Notes under the pieces: generated by a model
Databases searched by the model: none
The model's input: the letters and a program-made list of their open reading frames with translations, nothing else
Told to the model about the DNA's origin: nothing
In this document: piece by piece, positions 52,743-61,307 of the stretch
Numbering within the stretch: position 1 is the first letter of the stretch
Layout: each line of letters starts with the position of its first letter
Translations under genes and position numbers: made by a program
NCBI RefSeq assembly: GCF_013823285.1
Contig: NZ_PNLV01000002.1
Location: 1-64,000 of the forward strand
DNA length: 64,000 nt
From: Brevundimonas sp.
GTDB taxonomy: Bacteria > Pseudomonadota > Alphaproteobacteria > Caulobacterales > Caulobacteraceae
Direction: 5' to 3'

Positions 52743-53393
52743 TCAGGCGGGCTCGTTCGCCTTGAACGGCGCCATCTGTTCGGCCAGCGCCCGCCTGAAT
52801 GCCGGCCGCGCCGTGCACCGCTCCAGATAGGCCGACAGCGCCGGATAGTCCGTCAGGATGTCCAGGTGCCGCAGGTTCCTCAGCACCGTGGCCATCAGGA
52901 TGTCGGCGGCGCTGAACTGGTCGCCCACGAACCACAGACGCTCGCCCAGCGCCGTCTGAAGATCATCCAGACGGCGGCGCAGGGCGGCCTCGACCTGCGG
53001 ACGGCGCTCCACCGTCCAGCTCTCACCCGCATAGAACAGGTCGATCAGCACCAGATTGGTGACGAAGGGCTCCACGCTGTTCAGGGCCGCGAACATCCAG
53101 GTCATGACCATGGCCCGCCCGGCTTCATCCCGAGGCATCAACTGATCGGACTTCTGGGCCAGATAGAGGACGATGGCGCCGGACTCGAACATCTCCACCC
53201 GGTCGTCGCGAAAGGCCGGCACCTGACCGAACGGCTGCCAGGCCCGGTACGTAGGCGACGCCTGATCCTCGGGCCCCAGCAGGTGGTCGTCATAGCCGAA
53301 CCCCGCCTCCTCCAGAGCCCACCGGACCCTGAGGTCGCGCACCAGCCCTTGGGCGAAAGGCGGGACCCACTTAAACGCGGACACCTGCATCAT
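52743..53393 (-). CDS. Glutathione S-transferase family protein
   Basis: VRWALEEAGFGYDDHLLGPEDQASPTYRAWQPFGQVPAFRDDRVEMFESGAIVLYLAQ...FSAADILMATVLR. Confidence 0.9.
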   Translation of the reverse strand: MMQVSAFKWVPPFAQGLVRDLRVRWALEEAGFGYDDHLLGPEDQASPTYRAWQPFGQVPAFRDDRVEMFESGAIVLYLAQKSDQLMPRDEAGRAMVMTWMFAALNSVEPFVTNLVLIDLFYAGESWTVERRPQVEAALRRRLDDLQTALGERLWFVGDQFSAADILMATVLRNLRHLDILTDYPALSAYLERCTARPAFRRALAEQMAPFKANEPA

Positions 53394-53429
53394 GACGCAC
53401 TCCTCTCCGTTTCACTGCTTGCATTTTAC

Positions 53430-53441
53430 GTTGATATCAAC
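53430..53441. promoter_or_regulatory. Perfect palindrome gttgatatcaac, candidate MarR operator
   Basis: 12-bp self-complementary site between divergent GST and MarR genes. Confidence 0.6.
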
Positions 53442-53453
53442 ATAATTGCCGCC

Positions 53454-53903
53454 ATGTCAAAGACGATTCCCGCCGCGTTCCAGACCACCCTGCACATCCG
53501 CGACCATTGCCTGTGCCTGCACGCCCAGCGGGCGGCGCGGCGGCTGGCGCGGCGATTCGACGAGGCGTTCCGCCCTCTCGGCATCACCAGCGGACAGTTC
53601 TCGCTGATGAACGGCCTGAACCGCCCCACACCGCCGCCCATCAGCGCGCTGGCGACCCTGCTGGCCATGGACCGGTCCACCGTGACTGCCAACCTCAAGC
53701 CGCTGGAGCGTCAGGGGCTGGCGACCGTTTCAATCGATCCCGAGGACCGGCGCAGCCGCCGCGCGACCCTGACCGACGAGGGCCGCGCCCTGCTGGCCCG
53801 CGCCACCCCCATCTGGATCGCCGTGCACGGCGCGCTCGAGGCCGAACTGGACGGCGGTGGGGACGCGTTGCGCGCCGGCCTGAACGCGGTAGGGCGCCCC
53901 TGA
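53454..53903 (+). CDS. MarR family transcriptional regulator
   Basis: LARRFDEAFRPLGITSGQFSLMNGLNRPTPPPISALATLLAMDRSTVTANLKPLERQGLATVSIDPEDRRSRRATLTDEGRALL. Confidence 0.9.
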   Translation: MSKTIPAAFQTTLHIRDHCLCLHAQRAARRLARRFDEAFRPLGITSGQFSLMNGLNRPTPPPISALATLLAMDRSTVTANLKPLERQGLATVSIDPEDRRSRRATLTDEGRALLARATPIWIAVHGALEAELDGGGDALRAGLNAVGRP

Positions 53904-53915
53904 TCCGCGGTGCTC

Positions 53916-55610
53916 TTACCCCAACACCAGAGACACGATCAGGGCGATCAGCAGGATCAGGCTGACCCCCTTCCAGAATCGCACCGGGTCGCGCTCCAGC
54001 AACGACATCTCGCGCGGCGGCTCCACCGCCAGCGCCCCGCCGCTCTCCAGCGCCTGCACCAGATCCTGCACGTCGGCCCAGCGGTGCGCCGGGTCCGGCG
54101 CGATGGCCCGCATGATCGCCGCCTCCAGCCAGGCTGGCGCGTCCGGCCGGCGCCGCGTCAGGGGCGTCGGCCGCTCGTACGGCAGGCGGCTGTCCGGATC
54201 GACCTCGCCCCACGGCGCCTCGCCCGCGAACAGCCGGTACAGCGTCACCCCCAAGGCGAACTGGTCGGTCTTCTCCTCCCCGTCGCTGTCGCCCGCGAAC
54301 ATCTCCGGGGCCACGAAGCCGGGCGTGCCGGGCGCCCGGGCGCCGGTCTCCTCCACCCGCTCCACCCGGGCCACGCCCAGGTCGATCAGCTTCACCCCGC
54401 CGCCCGGGCTCAGGATCACATTGTCCGGCTTGATGTCGCGGTGCACGACCCCCTGCCGGTGCAGGGCCATGACCGCCCGCGCGAGACAGGCGGCGATGCG
54501 CACCCCCTCGGCCATGGGGATCGGCTCGCCCCGCGACAGCCGCCCGTGCAGGGTGCCGCCCTCATGGAAGGGCTGGACGTTGTACAGCCGGCTCTGGCGC
54601 GCCGGATCGACCGGAAGCGTCCGCCCCAGATGGGGGCTGTCCACATGCTGGCCGATGAAGGCCTCGCGCAGCAGGATCGCGCGCAGGTCCGCTTCCGACA
54701 GGCCGCCCGGCTTGGGAAATTTCAGCACCACGGGGTCACCCCCCTGCCGATCCCGCGCCACGAACAGCCGCGTGTGCCGCCCGTCCGCCAGTTGCCGCTC
54801 CAGTCGCCAGTCGTCCACGATCTCGCCGGCCTTCGGCGGCGGCGGCATGGGCAGGGCCTCGCTCTGTGCGCCCAGCGACGCCCAGTCCAGCGCCCCGGTG
54901 CGGATCACGTCGATGACGATGGCGGTGGCGTTGTCCTGCCCGTCCGCCGCCAGCGCCGCCTGCACGATGGCCTGCGCATCGGCGTCGGGCGAGGCGCGGC
55001 GGCCCAGGATGCGCCCGATCTCCCCCTCGTTCAGCGCCCGGTGCGCCCCGTCGGTGGTGAGCAGCAATCTGTCGTGCGGCTCCAGCGCCTGCACCCGCAC
55101 GTCCAGCTTCACATCGGACTCGATGCCCACGGCGCGGAACAGCATGTGGTCCTGCCCCGGCCGGTTCAACACATGGTCGTCGGTCAGCCGCGTCAGAACC
55201 CCGTCGCGCCAGTGCCAGGCCCGGCTGTCGCCCACATGGACCACCGTGGCCTCGCGCCCGCGCAGGATCATGGCCGTGAAGGTCGCCGCCGCGCCCTCCA
55301 TCTTCGGATCGCTGCGCCCGGTGGCGTGAAGCCAGCGGTTGAACCCCCGCAGCGCCGCTGTCGCCGACGCCGCCACCCCCGACAGGGGCTTCTGGTCCAG
55401 ATAGCCGTCGATGAAACTGCGCACCGCCAGCTCGGCCGCCACGCGCCCGCCCCGGGCCCCGCCGACGCCATCGGCGATGGCCGCGATCACCCCATGCAGG
55501 CGCTGCTCCTCGGGCGACCCCAGGTGCACCCCGCCGAAATCCTGATTATCCGCCCGCGGCCCCCGCTCCGTAGCGAACCCCGCCGCGACCTCCAGCCTGT
55601 CGTCCGGCAT
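53916..55610 (-). CDS. Fused PP2C-type phosphatase / Ser-Thr protein kinase with C-terminal TM
   Basis: N-terminal PP2C (AADGVGGARGGRVAAEL, HVGDSRAWHWRDG, LTTDGAHRALNEGEI, ADGQDNATAIVID); kinase HRDIKPDNVIL and DLG; C-terminal TM. Confidence 0.93.
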   Translation of the reverse strand: MPDDRLEVAAGFATERGPRADNQDFGGVHLGSPEEQRLHGVIAAIADGVGGARGGRVAAELAVRSFIDGYLDQKPLSGVAASATAALRGFNRWLHATGRSDPKMEGAAATFTAMILRGREATVVHVGDSRAWHWRDGVLTRLTDDHVLNRPGQDHMLFRAVGIESDVKLDVRVQALEPHDRLLLTTDGAHRALNEGEIGRILGRRASPDADAQAIVQAALAADGQDNATAIVIDVIRTGALDWASLGAQSEALPMPPPPKAGEIVDDWRLERQLADGRHTRLFVARDRQGGDPVVLKFPKPGGLSEADLRAILLREAFIGQHVDSPHLGRTLPVDPARQSRLYNVQPFHEGGTLHGRLSRGEPIPMAEGVRIAACLARAVMALHRQGVVHRDIKPDNVILSPGGGVKLIDLGVARVERVEETGARAPGTPGFVAPEMFAGDSDGEEKTDQFALGVTLYRLFAGEAPWGEVDPDSRLPYERPTPLTRRRPDAPAWLEAAIMRAIAPDPAHRWADVQDLVQALESGGALAVEPPREMSLLERDPVRFWKGVSLILLIALIVSLVLG

Positions 55611-55706
55611 ATCCCCTCGCTGGCGACGTCAGGGGAGCGAGCATGGATTGTGCAGTGCGGGATGGCAATGGGGAGCAGTTCGCAAGCACCGACGGAGCCA
55701 ACCTAG

Positions 55707-55754
55707 CCCCTTGTCATCCCGGAAGCGCCGCCAGGCGCTATCCGGGACGGGACG
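55707..55754. repeat. REP-like palindromic repeat, copy A
   Basis: ccccttgtcatcccggaagcgccgccaggcgctatccgggacgggacg; near-identical to copy B. Confidence 0.85.
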
Positions 55755-56061
55755 GCAGCGCCCCACCACCCACCAGTGCAGGGTAAAGGTCCCCCCACTG
55801 CGGGTTCCCCGCCTCCACCAGCGCGAACTTCCACGCCCGCCGCCACCGCTTGATCCGCTTCTCCCTCAGGATCGCCTGATCCACGTATTGGTGCGGCTCG
55901 TACCAGACCAACCCGTCGATGCCGTTCTCCCGCGTATAGCCGTCAACCTGCCCGCGCCTGTGCTCCTCCACCCGCCGCACCAGATCGTTGGTCATCCCCA
56001 CAGACAGCCACCCGCACGGCCCGCTGGCGAGAATGTAGACCCAGTAGCTGTGCGCCCGCAT
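55738..56061 (-). CDS. GIY-YIG nuclease family protein
   Basis: MRAHSYWVYILASGPCGWLSVGMTNDLVRRVEEHRRGQVDGYTRENGIDGLVWYEPHQYVDQAILREKRIKRWRRAWK: classic small GIY-YIG protein. Confidence 0.9.
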   Translation of the reverse strand: MRAHSYWVYILASGPCGWLSVGMTNDLVRRVEEHRRGQVDGYTRENGIDGLVWYEPHQYVDQAILREKRIKRWRRAWKFALVEAGNPQWGDLYPALVGGGALPSRPG

Positions 56062-56144
56062 GTCCGCCTCCCTCAAAGGAACATAACAAGAACAGCGATA
56101 TGTGAAAAGCCCCGTCGTGCAACGCGACGGCGGCGCAGAACCAC

Positions 56145-56191
56145 CCCCTTGTCATCCCGGAAGCGCCGCAGGCGCTATCCGGGACGGGACG
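56145..56191. repeat. REP-like palindromic repeat, copy B
   Basis: ccccttgtcatcccggaagcgccgcaggcgctatccgggacgggacg; 1-nt indel versus copy A. Confidence 0.85.
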
Positions 56192-56344
56192 CCACGCCCT
56201 CCTCTCCCAGGGCCCGGACGGCGCCCCGCGCCGATCCGGGCCAACGGCGGCCCTTCGCCCGGCTCAGCCTCCCGGCTGTCCGGGCGGCAAAATCAGCGCC
56301 CCTTCGTCCCGGCTCTCTGCGTCGCTCCGGCCGGGATGACAAGG
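56145..56344. mobile_element. BIME/MITE-like non-coding element with terminal inverted repeats
   Basis: ccttgtcatcccgg on the left and ccgggatgacaagg (56331-56344) on the right; intergenic, GC-rich, many secondary hairpins. Confidence 0.45.
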
Positions 56345-56351
56345 TGGCCCT

Positions 56352-56684
56352 TTATCGGAGGCCGGAAGGAAGAAACCGCCCCACCCGCTTCTCCAGCAGC
56401 GCCACCAGCTCCGGCTGCATGAAGGCGTAATCATCCGGGATGTCGAGGCAGATGACGCGGGCGCGCTTCAGATGCGCCCTGAACCGGCGCTGGAGCTTGG
56501 CGCGGTGGGCGCGCTCCATGACGAAGATGATGTCGGCCCATTCCACCAGTTCAGCGGAGCAAGGCTCCTCCGCATCGGGCGCCAGCCCGGCGGAGGCGGT
56601 CTCCACGCCGGGCCTATTGGCGAACACCTGCTCGGCCGTGGGCGAGCGCAGGCGATTGCGGGCACAGAGGAAGAGGAGGTTGGT
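56352..56684 (-). pseudogene. Low-molecular-weight protein tyrosine phosphatase-like gene lacking a recognisable start codon
   Basis: Frame continues upstream of the track's MFANRPG start: TNLLFLCARNRLRSPTAEQVFANRPGVETASAGLAPDA..., containing CX5RS; first residues abut the preceding gene's stop. Confidence 0.5.
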
Positions 56685-57232
56685 TAGGATCCAACTCTGT
56701 CTGTGGCAATAAGGGCCTGCTTGATGACGGGGATCAAATTATCCACAGCAGTAACCAATTCTTGAATATTGAATTCATCGCCTCTGAAAATGTAAACATT
56801 TTCCTCAGTTACGTACTGCCGGATTATATCTTTCGCAGCAACGCCGCCGATCATGTTTCGTGGCCCAAGAAGATGATCGACATATATTCGATTTGGCGAC
56901 TCCGCAGCCCAAGCATCAAGACGTTCATCGAAGTGCTCGAGGTGATGCCGAAGCGTCGCATTGTATAGTGGATGATCGTCCGAAACTTCTAGCTCAGCGC
57001 GGAGGGCCTCGCCCCGCTCTTGAGCGGCTCTCCTCGTAGGCCAAAGCATCAGACGAATTCTCGCAGCGTCGCCCAAGAAGTCGTCCACCGCTCTTAGCAC
57101 ACCAGGCACTCGGTTGGCCGGAGGGAGATCAGCAGCCCGCAGATAATGATTCAGCTCTTGCACCGACGCCAGCGCGTTCTCGGCCTGTCGAAGTATCTCT
57201 GAAAGATAAACTCTGCGAACGAAATCATCCAC
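56684..57232 (-). CDS. AT-richer orphan hypothetical protein (182 aa)
   Basis: GTG start with AGGAG Shine-Dalgarno overlapping the pccB-like stop; MDDFVRRVYLSEILRQAENALASVQELNHYLRA...; no family recognised. Confidence 0.62.
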   Translation of the reverse strand: MDDFVRRVYLSEILRQAENALASVQELNHYLRAADLPPANRVPGVLRAVDDFLGDAARIRLMLWPTRRAAQERGEALRAELEVSDDHPLYNATLRHHLEHFDERLDAWAAESPNRIYVDHLLGPRNMIGGVAAKDIIRQYVTEENVYIFRGDEFNIQELVTAVDNLIPVIKQALIATDRVGS

Positions 57233-57241
57233 GAACTTCTC

Positions 57242-58774
<1,533 letters not shown>

Positions 58775-58832
58775 GGGGTGTCTCCTTGAAGCGCGAGGCT
58801 TAAGGAGGCGCGCGCCGGGTGGCAAGTCGTCG

Positions 58833-59438
58833 TCAGGTCGCCGGGCAGCCGTCATAATGAGTCCGCGCCCGCGCGATCAGGACTTCCGCGTCGGACCAGT
58901 CAAAGCGCGCACTGGAGACGATGCGGTCCGGTTCCTCGCTGTCGGGCGCAATCAGGTCGACCGTCAAGGACCCGCCGGAGCGAAATCGCCGCACCGCGTC
59001 CGGCCCCTCCCGCCCCAGGCGCGACCAGCCGGTCCACGCCTCGACCTGGTCGCCGCCCTCGAGCCAGTAGAAATCCAGCCGGGGGCTCCGGTTTGTCCGG
59101 GCCCGCCGGTCCGCGCCGAAGCGGATGCGCGTGTGCAGCCGGCCCCGGGACAGGGGAACGCGCGGCGGCGTAAGGCTCAGCCCAGCCTCGGGCGGCGCCC
59201 ATGGGCCCACTTCGCCGATCAGGCCCGCGACTCCGGCGCTCAGAACCAGCCGGCCGCGGTCAGCGCCCCCATCGCCGTCCCGACGAGGCGGCGTCAGCTC
59301 AAGCCGCACCAGATCGCTTTGCGGATCCACCTGAACCGCGCCGACATCACCTTCCCAGTAAAACAGCTCCCCACAGACATCACCGACGAGGGCGTCACCC
59401 TGGACCGCCAAGGCCATGACCACCAACAAAAGGCTCAT
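58833..59438 (-). CDS. Secreted hypothetical protein
   Basis: 201 aa, hydrophobic N-terminus [23 protein letters not shown]. Confidence 0.5.
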   Translation of the reverse strand: MSLLLVVMALAVQGDALVGDVCGELFYWEGDVGAVQVDPQSDLVRLELTPPRRDGDGGADRGRLVLSAGVAGLIGEVGPWAPPEAGLSLTPPRVPLSRGRLHTRIRFGADRRARTNRSPRLDFYWLEGGDQVEAWTGWSRLGREGPDAVRRFRSGGSLTVDLIAPDSEEPDRIVSSARFDWSDAEVLIARARTHYDGCPAT

Positions 59439-59511
59439 TCGGAACGCCTTTCCTCTGTTTCAATGAACGCTATTCAGCATCCCCGGGACCGGCAAGGAAA
59501 CGGAAGCTGAC

Positions 59512-59808
59512 TCAGCCCGCCATCCCCGCCAGCCGCGTCAGCTCCGCCACATGGGCGGCGAAGGCCTTGCGTCCTGCGGGCGTCAGCGACAGCCAGGTGC
59601 GCTGGCGCCCGTCCACCGCCGCCTTGCGGGGCTTCAGATAGCCGGCCTCCTCCAGCTGCTTCAGATGCTTGGACAGCACCGAGTCCGACACCTTGATGGC
59701 GTCGCGGATCATGGCGAACTCGGCCTCGTCGATGCGGGACAGGATGGCGCAGATCTGCAGCCGCCCCGGCGCGTGGATCACCGGATCGAAGACTGGAACG
59801 GCGGTCAT
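59512..59808 (-). CDS. Winged-helix transcriptional regulator
   Basis: FDPVIHAPGRLQICAILSRIDEAEFAMIRDAIKVSDSVLSKHLKQLEEAGYLKPRKAAVDGRQRTWLSLTPAGRKAFAAHVAEL, HTH_34-type. Confidence 0.9.
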   Translation of the reverse strand: MTAVPVFDPVIHAPGRLQICAILSRIDEAEFAMIRDAIKVSDSVLSKHLKQLEEAGYLKPRKAAVDGRQRTWLSLTPAGRKAFAAHVAELTRLAGMAG

Positions 59809-60251
59809 CCCGCCGTCTCCGCCAGCTCACGCTTCCACACCGCCATCCAGATGCGGCCGCCGACGATGGCGGCGACGAAGCCCGCCGCGCCGGTGGCCAG
59901 CGGCGTCCAGGCGATCCCGGCCGTCTTGCCCCAGAGGGACAGCCCCATCAGGCCGATCAGCACCACGGCCAGGCCGATGGCCGCCCAGCGGGCCCGCTTC
60001 GGTGAATAGCCGCTGACCCACCAGCCGTATTTCTGCTTCCACCAATGGATCAGGCCCACCAGCCCCACGATGGACACCACCAGCACGAGGGCCGACCACG
60101 GGGTCGGCAGCCCCTGCCCCGCCACCAGCAGGCCGCAGCAAAGCCCATAGGCGATATCGTAGCTGAAAGGATACTTCATCTCGCCCGGCACGGCCTGGCG
60201 GGCATTTGCGATGGCGTCCAGCGCCTCTCGCGGGTCGGGTTGGTTGGTCAT
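59805..60251 (-). CDS. Multi-pass membrane protein cotranscribed with the winged-helix regulator
   Basis: MTNQPDPREALDAIANARQAVPGEMKYPFSYDIAYGLCCGLLVAGQ... with 4 hydrophobic segments; ATGA overlap with regulator. Confidence 0.75.
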   Translation of the reverse strand: MTNQPDPREALDAIANARQAVPGEMKYPFSYDIAYGLCCGLLVAGQGLPTPWSALVLVVSIVGLVGLIHWWKQKYGWWVSGYSPKRARWAAIGLAVVLIGLMGLSLWGKTAGIAWTPLATGAAGFVAAIVGGRIWMAVWKRELAETAG

Positions 60252-60265
60252 GGCGAACTCCTCAC

Positions 60266-60330
60266 TTTCCATACTGGAAAATGAGACTGACTTTCCACTT
60301 CGTCAAGTGATAATTTTCCAAATTGGAAAA
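60266..60330. promoter_or_regulatory. Tandem TTTCCA/TGGAAA operator-like palindromes
   Basis: tttcca-tac-tggaaa (60266-60280); half-site tttcca (60292-60297); ttttccaa-a-ttggaaaa (60314-60330). Confidence 0.6.
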
Positions 60331-61080
60331 TCAGCGCAGCGCCGCGAACCACCGCTCCAGCATCACCGCCTCGGCGCGCAGGCCCTCGGTCCGCTCGGCC
60401 GCTTCCGCGTCCACGCCCCAGCGCTCCTCGGTGAAGGCCTCGTCCAGCCGCGACAGGTCGAACGCCTCTGCGCCCGACAGCGCGCCCCGCTGCACCGCGA
60501 AGGCCAGCACGGCCGAGCCCAGCAGCGGCGTGGCCATGGCCAGTCCGGTCAGGGCGTAATCATCCAGCGCCAGCGCCTGTTTGCGCACCGCCGCCAGCGA
60601 CTCATCAGCCTGGGACCGGTGAACGATGCCGGCCACCGGAACCAGCACGCAGCCCAGATCCCGCTCGGCCCAGTCGCGCCAGGGCGTCCAGTCCCGCGCC
60701 TGCCGCTCCACCAGGGTGTCCGGCGTCTCGGCCAGATAGCAGATCGCATCCGACCCGGCGTAGGCGGCGATCTCATCGGCCACCGCCTCGCGCACCTCGC
60801 GCACCCGGTCGATGGCGGTAAAGGCCAGACGCGTGGGGGGCATGGTGGCGGGGATGAGGACATCGCCCTGCCCGGCCCATTCCTCGGCCACCAGCTGGGC
60901 TGCGGCCTGCGTCGGCAGCACCAGACTGTGGCCCGCCGGAGATTTCGGCATCTTGCCGTCCAGCCTGACGGCCCAGCCCTGCCCGTCCGGCTCGACGCTG
61001 ACGGCTTTCCAGAACCGGCGGACCTGATCCGGCGCGAAGTCGACAAAGCCCGCGGGGCGTTTGGACGGCGTGTCAGCCAT
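60331..61080 (-). CDS. ATP12 family F1-ATPase assembly chaperone
   Basis: VDFAPDQVRRFWKAVSVEPDGQGWAVRLDGKMPKSPAGHSLVLPTQAAAQLVAEEWAGQGDVLIPATMPPTRLAFTAID. Confidence 0.93.
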   Translation of the reverse strand: MADTPSKRPAGFVDFAPDQVRRFWKAVSVEPDGQGWAVRLDGKMPKSPAGHSLVLPTQAAAQLVAEEWAGQGDVLIPATMPPTRLAFTAIDRVREVREAVADEIAAYAGSDAICYLAETPDTLVERQARDWTPWRDWAERDLGCVLVPVAGIVHRSQADESLAAVRKQALALDDYALTGLAMATPLLGSAVLAFAVQRGALSGAEAFDLSRLDEAFTEERWGVDAEAAERTEGLRAEAVMLERWFAALR

Positions 61081-61150
61081 CGGCTCATCCGATCAGAAGA
61101 AAGACGGTAGCGGCTTCAACGCTCGGGCGCCGCATTCGGCGCCGTGGGAA

Positions 61151-61227
61151 TGGTGAGCCCCCTCGGGTTCGAACCGAGGACCCTCTGATTAAAAGTCAGA
61201 TGCTCTAACCAACTGAGCTAGGGGCTC
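61151..61227 (-). tRNA. tRNA-Lys(TTT)
   Basis: Minus strand GAGCCCCTAGCTCAGTTGGTTAGAGCATCTGACTTTTAATCAGAGGGTCCTCGGTTCGAACCCGAGGGGGCTCACCA; cloverleaf, anticodon TTT, encoded CCA. Confidence 0.97.
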
Positions 61228-61307
61228 CCACACCTTGAAGCGGCGCGGACCATACGGATGTCGCCCCGGCAGGGCAAGACGGATGGGGGCCTCTTTTTTC
61301 GCGACGC

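Noticed and set aside
53910-55706. 598-aa plus-strand ORF
   Set aside because: Antisense of the PP2C/kinase gene; H/Q/R-rich translation.
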